Shown here in pieces: positions 1 to 9,127 of a DNA stretch of 64,000 nt (position 1 is its first letter; every line of letters starts with the position of its first letter). Position numbers and translations under genes: made by a program. Source of the DNA: CAZUGA01 sp964619885 (GTDB taxonomy: Bacteria > Pseudomonadota > Gammaproteobacteria > Methylococcales > UBA1147); contig CAZUGA010000009.1 of NCBI GenBank assembly GCA_964619885.1, positions 1 through 64,000 of the forward strand, given 5' to 3'. The notes beneath the pieces are model-generated. The model saw nothing but the letters and a program-made list of their open reading frames with translations, ran no database searches and was not told where the DNA came from.

Positions 1-2
1 CA

Positions 3-569
3 TCAATCAGATCAACCATAATAAAATCTAGGTGGTTGCGCTGGACGCTTACGGTCGAACGATCCAAAGAAATGGGTGCTTCGGCGGTACTATTAACCAA
101 GCAACTGCTCAGCGATGGATTGATTGAAAAATTGTCGAGCCATGCGCTATCGCTGGGTCTGACGCCGTTCATCGAGGTGGGTTCTATCAAAGAAATTGAA
201 ACTCTTAGGCTAGATTCCCACGCGATATTGGCGATTTGTAACCGCGATATTACAGTAAAGGAAACCGATGACGGAGGAATCGATAAAAGTCTGGCGTTGT
301 TGAAAGCTGCTAAAACTACAGGCGCCGGTGCAATCGTAAGCGCTAGCGCGATCGGAAGCGCTTCTGATGCTAAATATCTGATTGAAACCGGATTCGATGG
401 ATTGTTGATCGGAACCGCTTTTTTACTAGCCGAAAATCTTAGCGAAACACTAGATGGGTTTCGAACTTGTTTAAGTCATTCAAGGATAGAAAATGAAAAA
501 CACGAATTCCGAAGTACAACTTCAAGCAACAATGCAGGTCAAAATTTGCGGCATGACATCCGCCTCTGA
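3..569 (+). CDS. TrpC-like indole-3-glycerol-phosphate synthase, 5' partial
   Basis: The frame is open to the window edge, so the N-terminus lies outside. The visible part matches the C-terminal half of the IGPS TIM barrel: an A-V-L-L strand, an IEVG strand whose Glu fits a catalytic position, CNRDI (family NNRDL), IVSAS and the phosphate-binding GFDGLLIGTAFL. In the family the strand before the last is SESG; here the Glu of that motif is Ala, so activity may be altered. The 3' end overlaps the TrpF-like gene by about 75 bases, a sign of co-transcription. Known family reaction: CdRP to indole-3-glycerol phosphate. Assignment to the fold is solid; the exact reaction is an inference because of the divergence. 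Confidence 0.7.
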   Translation, partial: SIRSTIIKSRWLRWTLTVERSKEMGASAVLLTKQLLSDGLIEKLSSHALSLGLTPFIEVGSIKEIETLRLDSHAILAICNRDITVKETDDGGIDKSLALLKAAKTTGAGAIVSASAIGSASDAKYLIETGFDGLLIGTAFLLAENLSETLDGFRTCLSHSRIENEKHEFRSTTSSNNAGQNLRHDIRL

Positions 570-1191
570 GTTACGTTTACTTGATCGGTCGGGGGTTGAT
601 TTTGCGGGTATCTGGTTCAATGTTCCAAGTGGAAGGTACTCGCTGAATAAGGAGCAATTCGTCGCGTTAGCGCGTACGCCATTGAGCCAGTTAAAATGCA
701 TCGGGGTGACCACGGAAAGTAATCCGGACATTATCGCTCAATACGTTCGGGAATCTGGGGTGATGGGGGTTCAACTGCAGGGTTTTCAGCTGCCCAAAGA
801 GGTGTCATTCATTAAGCGACGTCTCCCCGATCACGTCTCGCTGCTCAAAGTTTTGCATATCCAAAAAGGTAAATGTTTGGAGCGCCCGTTGTTATTGGAA
901 TATGCCAACTGTGGTGCTGACGCATTTATTTTGGATAATTTTATTTCCAGAGAACAGTCTGGAAGTACTGGCCAACGAATCCCTACATCTACAGTGCTGG
1001 AATTGATCAACAGTTTCGGGACAGATCGACTGTTTTTGGCCGGGGGCATGGACGAGGAAGGTATACGTTATGTGAGATCGCAAATTCCATTGCGCGGTGT
1101 CGATATCGATACCGGCGCCAGAATTGCTTCACAAATCAACGGGGACCGGGTGCGTAATATTGTTTCGGCTGCGCGCGATATTATCAATTAA
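493..1191 (+). CDS. TrpF-like phosphoribosylanthranilate isomerase
   Basis: A 232-residue TIM barrel. It shows the family start motif MQVKICGMT with the catalytic Cys, an ILDN strand with the expected Asp, a G-S-T-G loop, LAGGM and the C-terminal GVDIDTGARI phosphate site. These are the landmarks of TrpF, which converts phosphoribosylanthranilate to CdRP. An AAGGA ribosome site lies just before the ATG at 493; the ATG at 532 begins the conserved core, so a start there is possible. The gene overlaps the TrpC-like gene upstream and is followed after 10 bases by the TrpA-like gene. No trpB or trpD is present nearby, which is unusual for a tryptophan operon. Confidence 0.8.
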   Translation: MKNTNSEVQLQATMQVKICGMTSASELRLLDRSGVDFAGIWFNVPSGRYSLNKEQFVALARTPLSQLKCIGVTTESNPDIIAQYVRESGVMGVQLQGFQLPKEVSFIKRRLPDHVSLLKVLHIQKGKCLERPLLLEYANCGADAFILDNFISREQSGSTGQRIPTSTVLELINSFGTDRLFLAGGMDEEGIRYVRSQIPLRGVDIDTGARIASQINGDRVRNIVSAARDIIN

Positions 1192-1201
1192 TGGGGCTGG
1201 T

Positions 1202-2053
1202 ATGTTAGGCAAAGAACTTGAAAATTTGATGCTGGCCCGGCGCCAACAATGTAAGACAGAGTTGATTTTTTTCGTTAATGCGGGTGATCCCAATTTGGCT
1301 ATCACTTATGAAATGTTGTCGATTCTGGCCCATCGGGGTGTAGCGGCGGTCGAATTGTGCGTACCTTTCCCAAGATCCTTAACCGATGGACCGCTGATTC
1401 GTCGTTCGCATCAGCGCGCTCTAGAGGCGAGCACGGTGGATTTGACCGAGGTGCTTAAATTGGCGAAACGTGCTCGGAAAAATCTGGGTTTGTCGATTGT
1501 TTTACTGGCGGACTATGGGCACACGGTGCAACCGCTGGGCATGGATGAATTTTTGTATCGCTGTGTTGACGCGGAGGTCAGCGCGACGTTGATCCATTGC
1601 CTTCCACCGGTTTGGCGTTCCGAATACGTGCAGCAATCTGCCCAATATGGAATTGGGCGAATCATGAGTTTTTTTGCCGGTTCGGACGAAGCGACCCGAA
1701 ATGCAGCTTATCAGGAAGCCATGGGTTATTTGTACGTTGTATCGCGCTTCGGGCGGACCGGCAACAAGGTGAATTTTGATCGATCTGTTCTGGATCAGCT
1801 GGCGGCGATTCGTAACCAGACACAAAAACCTCTTGCGGTTGGTTTCGGAGTCAAGAACGCGACCGATATCAGCGTTTTGCGGGCAGTTGGAGCAGATGCG
1901 GTTATCATCGGGAGTGCGGCTACGGCAATAGTCGAGAAGCAACTGGCAACACCAAAAAATATTGCCGGTGAATTTGATCGGCTCGTTGTGGAATTTAGTC
2001 AGGTATGCAGAGATTCGGCGGATTTGAACGATTCGATTCGACGGTTTGTTTAG
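1202..2053 (+). CDS. TrpA-like tryptophan synthase alpha subunit homologue
   Basis: 283 residues from the ATG at 1202; an upstream in-frame extension overlaps the TrpF-like gene and lacks homology. The motifs follow TrpA in order: FVNAGDP, the catalytic Glu in ELCVPF, the catalytic Asp in LTDGP, the VVSRFGRTG loop (family VSxxGVTG), and AVGFGVKNATD with VIIGSA for phosphate binding. TrpA cleaves indole-3-glycerol phosphate to indole and glyceraldehyde-3-phosphate, normally with TrpB. No TrpB is encoded here, so the protein may act alone as an indole-releasing lyase, or on another substrate. It sits 10 bases after the TrpF-like gene and 42 bases before the transglutaminase-like gene. Confidence 0.75.
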   Translation: MLGKELENLMLARRQQCKTELIFFVNAGDPNLAITYEMLSILAHRGVAAVELCVPFPRSLTDGPLIRRSHQRALEASTVDLTEVLKLAKRARKNLGLSIVLLADYGHTVQPLGMDEFLYRCVDAEVSATLIHCLPPVWRSEYVQQSAQYGIGRIMSFFAGSDEATRNAAYQEAMGYLYVVSRFGRTGNKVNFDRSVLDQLAAIRNQTQKPLAVGFGVKNATDISVLRAVGADAVIIGSAATAIVEKQLATPKNIAGEFDRLVVEFSQVCRDSADLNDSIRRFV

Positions 2054-2095
2054 GCCGGATTGTATAGAAAAATGGACAGAATTTTGGAGGAAAAT

Positions 2096-2776
2096 ATGCA
2101 GGATTTAGCGCGGCAAAATACACTTAAAGCTACCGAGTTTTTGGATTCGGATAGCGATACAGTCCGCGATTTTACGCAAAAAATAGTCGGAAGCGAAGAT
2201 GATCCGGTGCAGCAGGCGATCAAGTTATTCTATTTTGTACGGGATAAAATACGTTACGACGTTTACGGTATCGATATGACACGCCTCGGCTTGAAAGCCA
2301 GCTCGATAATTAAAAACCGCGCCGGGTTTTGTATCCACAAGTCTATAGTATTTGCGGCAGCGTGCAGAAGCTTGGGTATTCCCAGCCGATTGGCGTTTTC
2401 GGATGTTCGTAATCATATCAGTACGCCGGCGCTCAAGGCGTTAGTGGGTGGTGATGTATTCCACTATCATGCCTATGCTGAAGTCTATTTAAAAGGTCGA
2501 TGGGTCAAAGCGACACCCGTTTTTAATCTGATGCTGTGTTATTTATTCGGAATCGCTCCATTGGACTTTGATGGCGTAAACGACGCAACACTGCAACCCT
2601 TCGATAGCGAAGGTAATAAGAGTCTGGAATTTATAGAGTTCCACGGTAGTTTTGACGATGTTCCGTACGCGCAATGCATTTCTGCGCTAAAACAGCATCA
2701 TCCCCGATTGTTTCTAGACAACGGCAAGACCGCCCGGGGTGATTTACCCAAAGAAGCTGCGGCTAGCTCGAGCTAG
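2096..2776 (+). CDS. Transglutaminase-like (papain-fold) protein
   Basis: 226 residues. The ATG at 2096 follows a perfect GGAGG at 2086-2090, so it is preferred over the in-frame upstream start. Bacterial transglutaminase-like features are visible: a helix with F-Y-F-V-R-D-K-I-R-Y, the catalytic Cys in AGFCIHKS (about residue 79), and the His in HYHAYAEVYL (about residue 125). The usual third residue, Asp in a D-P-T context, is not obvious; the sequence reads KATPVFN. Such proteins can be proteases, amidases or acyl transferases. Its place between TrpA-like and UbiD-like genes in a same-strand run suggests a tailoring step in the same pathway; this is inference. Confidence 0.7.
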   Translation: MQDLARQNTLKATEFLDSDSDTVRDFTQKIVGSEDDPVQQAIKLFYFVRDKIRYDVYGIDMTRLGLKASSIIKNRAGFCIHKSIVFAAACRSLGIPSRLAFSDVRNHISTPALKALVGGDVFHYHAYAEVYLKGRWVKATPVFNLMLCYLFGIAPLDFDGVNDATLQPFDSEGNKSLEFIEFHGSFDDVPYAQCISALKQHHPRLFLDNGKTARGDLPKEAAASSS

Positions 2777-2841
2777 TATTGATGTGCATATATTTTTCAA
2801 TCGCGTCAATGTTGATTCCGGCATCATCGGAGTATTAACCA

Positions 2842-4251
2842 ATGCATTGTGATTCTATACACGATCTGCGATCGGCCATTGCGTTTTTGGACAATTGTAC
2901 AGGAGAGCTGGAAACGTTATCCCAGCCGGTCGACGCCTTCTGTGAAATGGGTGCGATCTACGCTAAGAAAGGGGGGGGTGTTCCGGTTAAACCACCGACC
3001 AAAGCAGGACCTGTCATGCTATTCCAGCGCGTGCTTCCTGCAAACCGACCTGCAGTTGTGGGTGTATTCGGGACGCGTGAAAGATGCGCATCGTACATTG
3101 GTAGCGAAACGGATCGCATAGCCGATAAACTTATAGAATCCGCGCGCGATCCGATTGAACCGCGAGTGACTCGGGATGCGCCGGTGCAAGAATGCGTGAT
3201 TCGAAATAATATCGATCTACGCAAAATACCAATCGCAACGACGACATCGGCGGATGCAGGACCTTACATCACGATGGGTCTTTCTATGGCAAAGGATCCT
3301 GTCGACGGCGGCCGAAACATTTCGGTTCACAGAATGTGTGTACAGGGGCCGGATACACTAACGATCTGGATGGTGCCAGGTCGCCATCTGGAATCTTTTT
3401 TCCTGGCAGCCAAAGCTGGCGGTAAAGCACTGCCTATAGCAATCCATATTGGATTAGATCCAGCTGTTTACATCGCTTCGTGCTGTCCAAGCCCGCTAGT
3501 TCCATTGGGATTTAACGAATTAGATATCGCTAGTCGGATTCGAGACCGTGCCTTCGAAATTTCACCCTGTATATCGATTGATGCGGATTGCATCAGCCAC
3601 GCTGAATATGTTCTGGAAGGTGAGATTATCGACCAGATTATGCCCGAGAGCCAAAGCTCTGCTTACTCGTTGCCGGAATTTTTGGGCTATAACGGAAAGG
3701 TTCACCCCGGACTACCGGTTGTTAAAATTAAAGCCATTACGCATCGGGCCAATGCGCTATATCAAACGGTTATTGGTCCGGGATACGAGCAGTCCAATCT
3801 GTTGGCATTCGGCTTGGAGGCCGCCATCCTGAATTTTCTCAGAAATGATGTTTCACCGAGAGTAATGAATGCCTACTGCAGTCCGGCAGGCGGTGGCTAT
3901 TTGTTGTTGTTTCTGCAGTTCGAAAAGAGAAGCGATCAAGACGATGGTATGGTTCGGCAGGCCGCTCTTGCAGTATTTGGTGTATTTAAAATGATAAAGC
4001 AGGTGGTTTTGGTCGATGACGATGTCGACCTTTTTAGCGAACAAGATGTGTGGTGGGCCATGACAACCCGGTTTCAGGTCGACCAGGACTTAATTACGCT
4101 GAGCAACGTCCAGGGTTTTCCGCTGGATCCCAGCCAAAGTCCGGACTATTCGCAGAGCATAACCAGCCCAGGCCTAACCGCCAAAGCAATATACGATTGC
4201 ACTGTACCGTATCGGCTTAAGGATGTTTTCAGACGGGCTGAGTTTTCATAA
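2842..4251 (+). CDS. UbiD-family prenylated-FMN decarboxylase
   Basis: 469 residues, normal for the family. N-terminal NRPAVVGVFGTRER matches the UbiD region that reads as G-S-R-E-R. The core has ISVHRMCV with the conserved Arg, PIAIHIG, and the EYVLEGEI segment with the acidic residues of the active site. The C-terminus keeps KMIKQVVLVDDDVD. UbiD enzymes decarboxylate or carboxylate aromatic and unsaturated acids using prenylated FMN made by UbiX; no ubiX is in the window. It lies 65 bases after the transglutaminase-like gene. The neighbours suggest an aromatic or indolic acid substrate, but nothing in the sequence fixes it. Confidence 0.85.
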   Translation: MHCDSIHDLRSAIAFLDNCTGELETLSQPVDAFCEMGAIYAKKGGGVPVKPPTKAGPVMLFQRVLPANRPAVVGVFGTRERCASYIGSETDRIADKLIESARDPIEPRVTRDAPVQECVIRNNIDLRKIPIATTTSADAGPYITMGLSMAKDPVDGGRNISVHRMCVQGPDTLTIWMVPGRHLESFFLAAKAGGKALPIAIHIGLDPAVYIASCCPSPLVPLGFNELDIASRIRDRAFEISPCISIDADCISHAEYVLEGEIIDQIMPESQSSAYSLPEFLGYNGKVHPGLPVVKIKAITHRANALYQTVIGPGYEQSNLLAFGLEAAILNFLRNDVSPRVMNAYCSPAGGGYLLLFLQFEKRSDQDDGMVRQAALAVFGVFKMIKQVVLVDDDVDLFSEQDVWWAMTTRFQVDQDLITLSNVQGFPLDPSQSPDYSQSITSPGLTAKAIYDCTVPYRLKDVFRRAEFS

Positions 4252-4378
4252 GAGATTTGGACAAGATATTGCGACCGATCGCGAACGGCGGTTGAGCGCA
4301 ATTTCTAATTGGAGGTTTAGTTTTTAGATTGCCAAAGGAATGGTATATCAGTCGGTTCGAAATGAAATTGGTCAAGGG

Positions 4379-5359
4379 ATGATGACTTGTAAAAAAAAAT
4401 TGAAGTTAGTATTGGGGCTATGTGCCATTTTTGGTTACGGCGATCGGGTTTGGAGTTACGAACAACCCGGTGTGAATCTAGGATTTACCAGTTTTCTCGA
4501 CGGCGGTGTTCCAGCGGGCCCGGGTTTTTATTTTTCTCAGTATTTGCAGTTATATTCGAGCAATGATTTTGCCGATCGAAATGGTGATAACAATCGGTTG
4601 TTTCCAACAGCCGATCCAGAATTAACTGCATGGATTAGCCTTTCGCAGTTTATTTATCTTTCCGACCAAGATATTTTATTCGGCGGTTCCTGGGGTTTAG
4701 ATGTAGTCGTACCGTACATTAACCTCGATGTGGATTTTGATTCAACCGGCCCTATTTCGGCAAACCGAGGCGGATTAGGCGACATTGTGATTGGACCGTT
4801 TTTGCAGTGGGATCCGATCATGGGAGATGACGGGCCGCTGTTTGTTCACCGTTTGGAGCTTCAATTTATCGTGCCTAGCGGCAAATATAGTAACCGGCAC
4901 AGCTTGAATCCGGGATCGAATTTTTTTTCGTTCAATCCTTATTGGGCTGCCACATTGTTTATAACGCCAAAACTGACCGCATCGACGCGGTTGCATTATT
5001 TGTGGAATGACAGAAATAATGATCCATCGTTGCAGGCTGCACCCAATTCCCCGTTTTTCGGCGCCGATTCCGTTCAGGCGGGCCAAGCGATACACCTAAA
5101 TTTCGCGGTTTCCTACGAAGTACTACCGAAGCAGCTTCGCGTTGGACTGAACGGGTATTATTTACAGCAAATTGGTGATACCAAGGTGGATGGGCGCAAT
5201 GTTGGCGGTAGTCGAGAGCGGGTGTTGGGTTTGGGACCGGGCATGGTGTACCATTTTTCCCAGGGTACGCATTTGTTTGTAAATACCTATTTTGAAACTG
5301 CGGTCAAGAACCGGCCTTCGGGGTCGCGCTACACCCTTAGATTGGTACATCATTTTTAA
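4379..5359 (+). CDS. Outer-membrane beta-barrel of the phenol-MetA degradation family
   Basis: About 326 residues. Start at the ATG pair 4379/4382 after AAGGG; the resulting N-terminus is Lys-rich then hydrophobic, a signal peptide likely cleaved before the EQPGVNLG mature start. The opening VNLGFTSFLDGG and PAGPGFYFSQYLQ are characteristic of the phenol_MetA_deg family of barrels, followed by alternating strands and a C-terminal aromatic (HHF) typical of outer-membrane insertion. Family members accompany aromatic-hydrocarbon degradation and are thought to take up hydrophobic substrates. It is the last gene of the + strand run that includes the UbiD decarboxylase, so substrate or product passage is a reasonable guess. 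Confidence 0.75.
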   Translation: MMTCKKKLKLVLGLCAIFGYGDRVWSYEQPGVNLGFTSFLDGGVPAGPGFYFSQYLQLYSSNDFADRNGDNNRLFPTADPELTAWISLSQFIYLSDQDILFGGSWGLDVVVPYINLDVDFDSTGPISANRGGLGDIVIGPFLQWDPIMGDDGPLFVHRLELQFIVPSGKYSNRHSLNPGSNFFSFNPYWAATLFITPKLTASTRLHYLWNDRNNDPSLQAAPNSPFFGADSVQAGQAIHLNFAVSYEVLPKQLRVGLNGYYLQQIGDTKVDGRNVGGSRERVLGLGPGMVYHFSQGTHLFVNTYFETAVKNRPSGSRYTLRLVHHF

Positions 5360-5369
5360 CGGCTGCGGC

Positions 5370-5669
5370 TTATTGCATACTATCTTTAGCCACAGTCTGA
5401 CCTTTAAGGTGGTTGTTACGAACGAACATCACAATAAAAGTGGACATTGCCGTTACAACGACCCAGATGAATGAATTTACGAAAGTACTGTCATGCATGG
5501 TTTGCGAGAAAATTGACAACGGTAAAACAATAAGTTTTGTGAGTATAGTGAAACTGCCCTGAAAGCAAATAAAGCCTAACGCTGCCCAAACCCAAGCATT
5601 TTTTCCGATTTCACGTGCGGTAATAAAAAACCAGACCGCTGTTACAATAGAGAAAAGACCACTGATCAT
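5370..5669 (-). CDS. Small membrane protein, three predicted TM helices
   Basis: 99 residues with a textbook AGGAGG five bases before the ATG. Hydrophobic segments at about residues 2-20, 27-50 and 63-83, then a basic tail. I do not recognise a function. It resembles the small membrane protein at 47719-48030 (shared A-x-W-F-x3-A, N-x-W-x-WA-x2-G, an LPL turn and a basic C-terminal stretch), so the two are likely paralogues. It is convergent with the barrel gene, with a 10-base gap and no clear terminator between. Confidence 0.7.
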   Translation of the reverse strand: MISGLFSIVTAVWFFITAREIGKNAWVWAALGFICFQGSFTILTKLIVLPLSIFSQTMHDSTFVNSFIWVVVTAMSTFIVMFVRNNHLKGQTVAKDSMQ

Positions 5670-5949
5670 AACGCCTCCTACCGGGTATTTGAAATATCGC
5701 AGCTGATTTAATCAATCGATCGATTTGGAATCAACAGAATACCAGCATAAAAAAATCCTTGCCCGAGATCAAATCCTAGTGGCCGGTATCTGCTATTTTT
5801 AATAGATGTCGACGCTGACGCGAACTTGGCTTGACGAATCAAACGGGTATTGCGATATTTCTATGAACCATTTAAGCGTTAAAGAACCTAAGTTCCGAGC
5901 CGATTGAATAGAAGTTCTAAGCATTTTTTATCAGAGGGTTGCTCATAAT

Positions 5950-6711
5950 ATGAATCGTTGGAAAGCATCAGGCATTCACTTGTCTATTTGTGCGTTGATT
6001 GCATTGACCGTAGTTATGGTCATGTTATTTGTATGGTATCCGGATCCTTATTTCCAATCGCTGGGTGGGAAGAAGTTGATCATGATTATTATTGGCGTCG
6101 ATGTGGTGTTAGGTCCGTTATTGACCTGGATCATTTATAAACCGAAAAAGAAGGGTTTAAAGTTTGATTTGTCGGTTATTGCAACAATCCAATTGGTAGC
6201 TTTGGTCTATGGCGTTAACGTGTTGTTTCAAGAACGACCGGTTTACGTCGTTTTCGTCAAAGACCGTCTTGAAGTGGTCTCGGCGAGCGACGTCGATAAG
6301 GAGTCCTTGAGTAAAGCCGCAATCGATAAATATCAATCGTTGCCACTTACCGGGCCTGAACTTGCAGTTGCATTAATGCCAAAAGATCCTGTGGAGCGCG
6401 AGAAAATACTGTTTTCTTCGCTCGATAAAGGGCGCGATATTCAAAGTTTTCCAGAGCATTTTGTTCCGTATCAAGAGCAAACTGATCAGATACTAAAAAG
6501 AAGTCAGTCCCTGGAATTGTTGCGCAAAACCAGACCGGAAAGCGCATCATTGATTAGTGGATTGTTGGATCGGTTGAATGTTGATGAAAAAGAATTGTCG
6601 TTTTTGCCTATGCATACCCAACGTGGAGACTATCTAACCGCAGTAATCGACCGGTCGGACGCGAAGCTTTTGGATATTATCGAGTTTGACCCATGGCCCG
6701 AGGGTTCCTGA
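5950..6711 (+). CDS. TfpX/TfpZ-family type IV pilin accessory protein
   Basis: 253 residues. The N-terminal two thirds carry three or four hydrophobic helices with the family pattern W-K-A-S-G-I-H-L-S, VWYPDPYF, GGKKLIMIIIGVDVVLGPLLTWIIY and KFDLSVIATIQLVALVYG, then a soluble domain ending at about residue 253. TfpX/TfpZ proteins help assemble or present type IV pilins at the inner membrane. Here no pilin gene is adjacent, so it is a stand-alone copy. Its ribosome site is weak (GAGGG about a dozen bases upstream). Confidence 0.8.
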   Translation: MNRWKASGIHLSICALIALTVVMVMLFVWYPDPYFQSLGGKKLIMIIIGVDVVLGPLLTWIIYKPKKKGLKFDLSVIATIQLVALVYGVNVLFQERPVYVVFVKDRLEVVSASDVDKESLSKAAIDKYQSLPLTGPELAVALMPKDPVEREKILFSSLDKGRDIQSFPEHFVPYQEQTDQILKRSQSLELLRKTRPESASLISGLLDRLNVDEKELSFLPMHTQRGDYLTAVIDRSDAKLLDIIEFDPWPEGS

Positions 6712-6928
6712 GGATTGTTCAAAATTGATGCTCGCGATTGGTTTCCGGTTAAATTGACTTTCGTAAGGACGTCTATCTGTCTACCCTACGCAGAACCGAG
6801 AGAAGCCGTTAAGTATCTTTTGCGAGGTACGGCCAAGGGTCGGCTTACTGCGACTGTTTTGCTATGAAATTTCCTTCAGTAGTTGCACTTGGTTGAAAAA
6901 CAACGCGATTCTAAGTATCTTGTAGCAT

Positions 6929-7591
6929 ATGGCGGTGAAGACTAGATTGAAGGATACGGGTTTCATTGGTTTTGCGCTAACGTTGTTGTTCATTAGCGGC
7001 TGTTCATCCAAAGCACCGGAAGCGGTTGATGACCGCATATTAAGCCCGGCGCAATTAAAAGCTCAGAGTGTTCAGGTTCGATCAAAGTGGCGTAGGACAT
7101 TGCAGTGGAATAATTCCTGTGAGGATGCGTTTCAAGCTAGCTATGTTGGCCAGCAGTCTGGTGTTCAGGTTTACAAAGCGGACAACACCGTAGAATTGGT
7201 ATCGGTGCTTTGTTCGGCTGGGGCCTATCAACCTTCATTTGTATATTTTCTGTTAGCAAAACACAAATCCGGCGTTACAGCGCAAGCGATAAATTTCCCT
7301 ATATACGCTTCGGATGACGGCTGGAACATGAATCGAAGTGTGCAAACCGAAATTTGGGGTGAGCCGATATTTGATTCTGAGCGCGTAGAGCTTAATATAT
7401 TGAATGTGGCCAGACAGTCGGGTGATTGCGGAAGCTGGGCGGTTTATAGTTTGGAACAAGCTAGCGCAGAGTTGATGGAATTATGGGCGCTATTTCCTTG
7501 TCCGCAAAATATTGAAGCACCCGCCGAACAGAAGATCGGTGTGCCACCAGCAGGTTGGGTCAGGGTTGACCATGAGTTGATCCTGGAATAA
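6929..7591 (+). CDS. Putative lipoprotein, DUF1176-like
   Basis: 220 residues. The signal peptide ends in a lipobox (LFISGC-SS), so the mature protein is probably lipid-anchored. The C-terminal portion RQSGDCGSWAVYSLE and FPCP resembles DUF1176 proteins, whose role is unknown. Cysteines are spaced as possible disulfides, fitting a periplasmic location. It lies 22 bases before the GH19-type gene on the same strand. Family assignment is moderate. Confidence 0.6.
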   Translation: MAVKTRLKDTGFIGFALTLLFISGCSSKAPEAVDDRILSPAQLKAQSVQVRSKWRRTLQWNNSCEDAFQASYVGQQSGVQVYKADNTVELVSVLCSAGAYQPSFVYFLLAKHKSGVTAQAINFPIYASDDGWNMNRSVQTEIWGEPIFDSERVELNILNVARQSGDCGSWAVYSLEQASAELMELWALFPCPQNIEAPAEQKIGVPPAGWVRVDHELILE

Positions 7592-7613
7592 TCAATTCAA
7601 AAGGAGGGCTGGC

Positions 7614-8216
7614 GTGGAAATTAACCATACCACATTTTTCAACGGGTATAGGGGAGCATTCGGTCGTTTGCGGCAGGATATGGTCACGGGGATAGAGTTG
7701 TTAGGTCGGCAAATGGAAGCCGACAAGCAAATCAAAAATATTCGTTGGGCCGCGTATATGTTGGCGACGGTAAAACACGAATGTGCCGATACATGGCGAC
7801 CAATCACGGAGCGCGGGCGCAAATCTTATTTTGACAAATACGACGCGGGTACTCGAATCGGTAAACGTTTGGGTAATACCGAATCTGGCGATGGTTGGAA
7901 ATACCGCGGCCGGGGCTATGTTCAGATTACCGGTCGGGCGAATTATCAGCGACTGAGCAAGGCGCTCAAGCTCCCCTCTGCTGAAAACCTAGTCGACCAT
8001 CCCGATAACGCGCTAATACCTGCGGTCGCATACGACATTATGTCATTTGGAATGAGAAATGGGGCGTTTACCGGAAAGAAATTGGCCGCTTATTTGTCGG
8101 CTGATAAAGTCGACTATAGAAATGCACGCAGAATTATCAACGGAACCGATCAATGGCGGCTCATCAAAGGCTACGCAGAGAAGTTCGAGGATATTTTGCG
8201 AAGCAGTATGAAATAA
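7614..8216 (+). CDS. GH19-type chitinase/lysozyme-like enzyme
   Basis: 200 residues from a GTG start preceded by AGGAGGG at about 7601. The glycoside hydrolase 19 / endolysin fold is seen in YMLATVKHEC (general-acid Glu), ESGDGWKYRGRGYVQITGRANY, and a C-terminal helix with ARRIINGTDQW. Members cleave peptidoglycan or chitin. There is no signal peptide, holin or other phage gene nearby. It could be a domesticated phage endolysin or an effector released by another route. Confidence 0.75.
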   Translation: MEINHTTFFNGYRGAFGRLRQDMVTGIELLGRQMEADKQIKNIRWAAYMLATVKHECADTWRPITERGRKSYFDKYDAGTRIGKRLGNTESGDGWKYRGRGYVQITGRANYQRLSKALKLPSAENLVDHPDNALIPAVAYDIMSFGMRNGAFTGKKLAAYLSADKVDYRNARRIINGTDQWRLIKGYAEKFEDILRSSMK

Positions 8217-8325
8217 AGCTGTTTATTGCCGCACCGATAAGTGTTGGTTGAAATTTCTCTGGTGTAGGTAGGCTTCGACAGGATAGGTCTTTTGGGCCGG
8301 TCTGTAAGTCGATAAAAGAGCCGAT

Positions 8326-8550
8326 CTAGTTTTGTTCGTGATTGAAATCGTGTATAGCGGCTAGCATAGAACCCTCAATTCGATGTCCTATGATCAGACT
8401 GGCCAAACCAGCGGCGAATAGGAAAAAGGATACTAAAGGCAGGCAGTCGACAAACATAACTCCGATAACAAACATTAACGCAGCCAAAATGTGGAGCGCA
8501 ATGTTGACCGGGTGTGTATGAATTTTGAGGAATAGTCTCAATAACTTCAT
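8326..8550 (-). CDS. Small membrane protein, possibly Mpo1/DUF962-like
   Basis: 74 residues with two hydrophobic helices. HTHPVNIALHILA followed by a GHRIEG-x-x-x-A ending resembles the short Mpo1-like (DUF962) proteins. No good ribosome site is visible, so the assignment and the start are moderate. It stands alone between the GH19 gene and a long non-coding stretch. Confidence 0.45.
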   Translation of the reverse strand: MKLLRLFLKIHTHPVNIALHILAALMFVIGVMFVDCLPLVSFFLFAAGLASLIIGHRIEGSMLAAIHDFNHEQN

Positions 8551-9127
8551 GTTGCTCGACGATCTTGGGTTACTGTATTGATAAATCGTATTGCTACTCT
8601 ATGCGAAAAGCAAGTCGTGATTCGGATTGTGGGAAATCGTTCTATTTTAAACCATTGTGCGATTAAGTGACCGTACCTTTAGTGCAAGGTTAGCGGTGTA
8701 TCGTTGATTAGTTAGTGATTTTTTGCAAAAAAAATCACCGGCATTGGGATGAAAGGACTGCTGATTGGTTGTTTATCGATCACGCGGTACACGGCTGTTT
8801 CAGTTGAAACGGGGTAGGATTGCGCGCCCTTGTAAATCCCCAATGCAGAACCCCGATGCCGGTGAATAAGTCGAAGAGATTATGCGTTTAGATATTAGCA
8901 ATTCTAGGGCCAACTAAGAGTATTCAATAATAATCAATAATATATGGAATTGTTAAGTGGCATAGAGTATCGGCAATGCGGCAATACACCGATCTGATTG
9001 GTCATTTGCCCTAAATGAACTGAGTGGATAAACAACGGATCATCTATGAGCCAATAAAGGATTAGAGCGCTGTCCGGCAGCAAGTACCGTTGCCCGGTAG
9101 ATCTTCAATAACGGCTACGAAAACCTT
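8551..9127. other. Intergenic stretch with a MITE-like inverted repeat
   Basis: I see no coding frame of interest on either strand. The only clear structure is the inverted repeat at 8736-8864. A region of low complexity (A-rich) precedes it. The methyltransferase promoter is presumably near 9040-9120, but no good -35/-10 pair stands out. Confidence 0.5.
8736..8864. repeat. 129-bp element with 13-bp near-perfect terminal inverted repeats
   Basis: Left arm CACCGGCATTGGG (8736-8748) and right arm CCCGATGCCGGTG (8852-8864) pair with one mismatch. The right flank continues GGTGAATAAGTCGAA (8861-8875). The same 15 bases occur at 44245-44259, just upstream of the ISNCY transposase remnant. This suggests a non-autonomous element whose end matches that insertion-sequence family. 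No gene inside. Confidence 0.5.
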
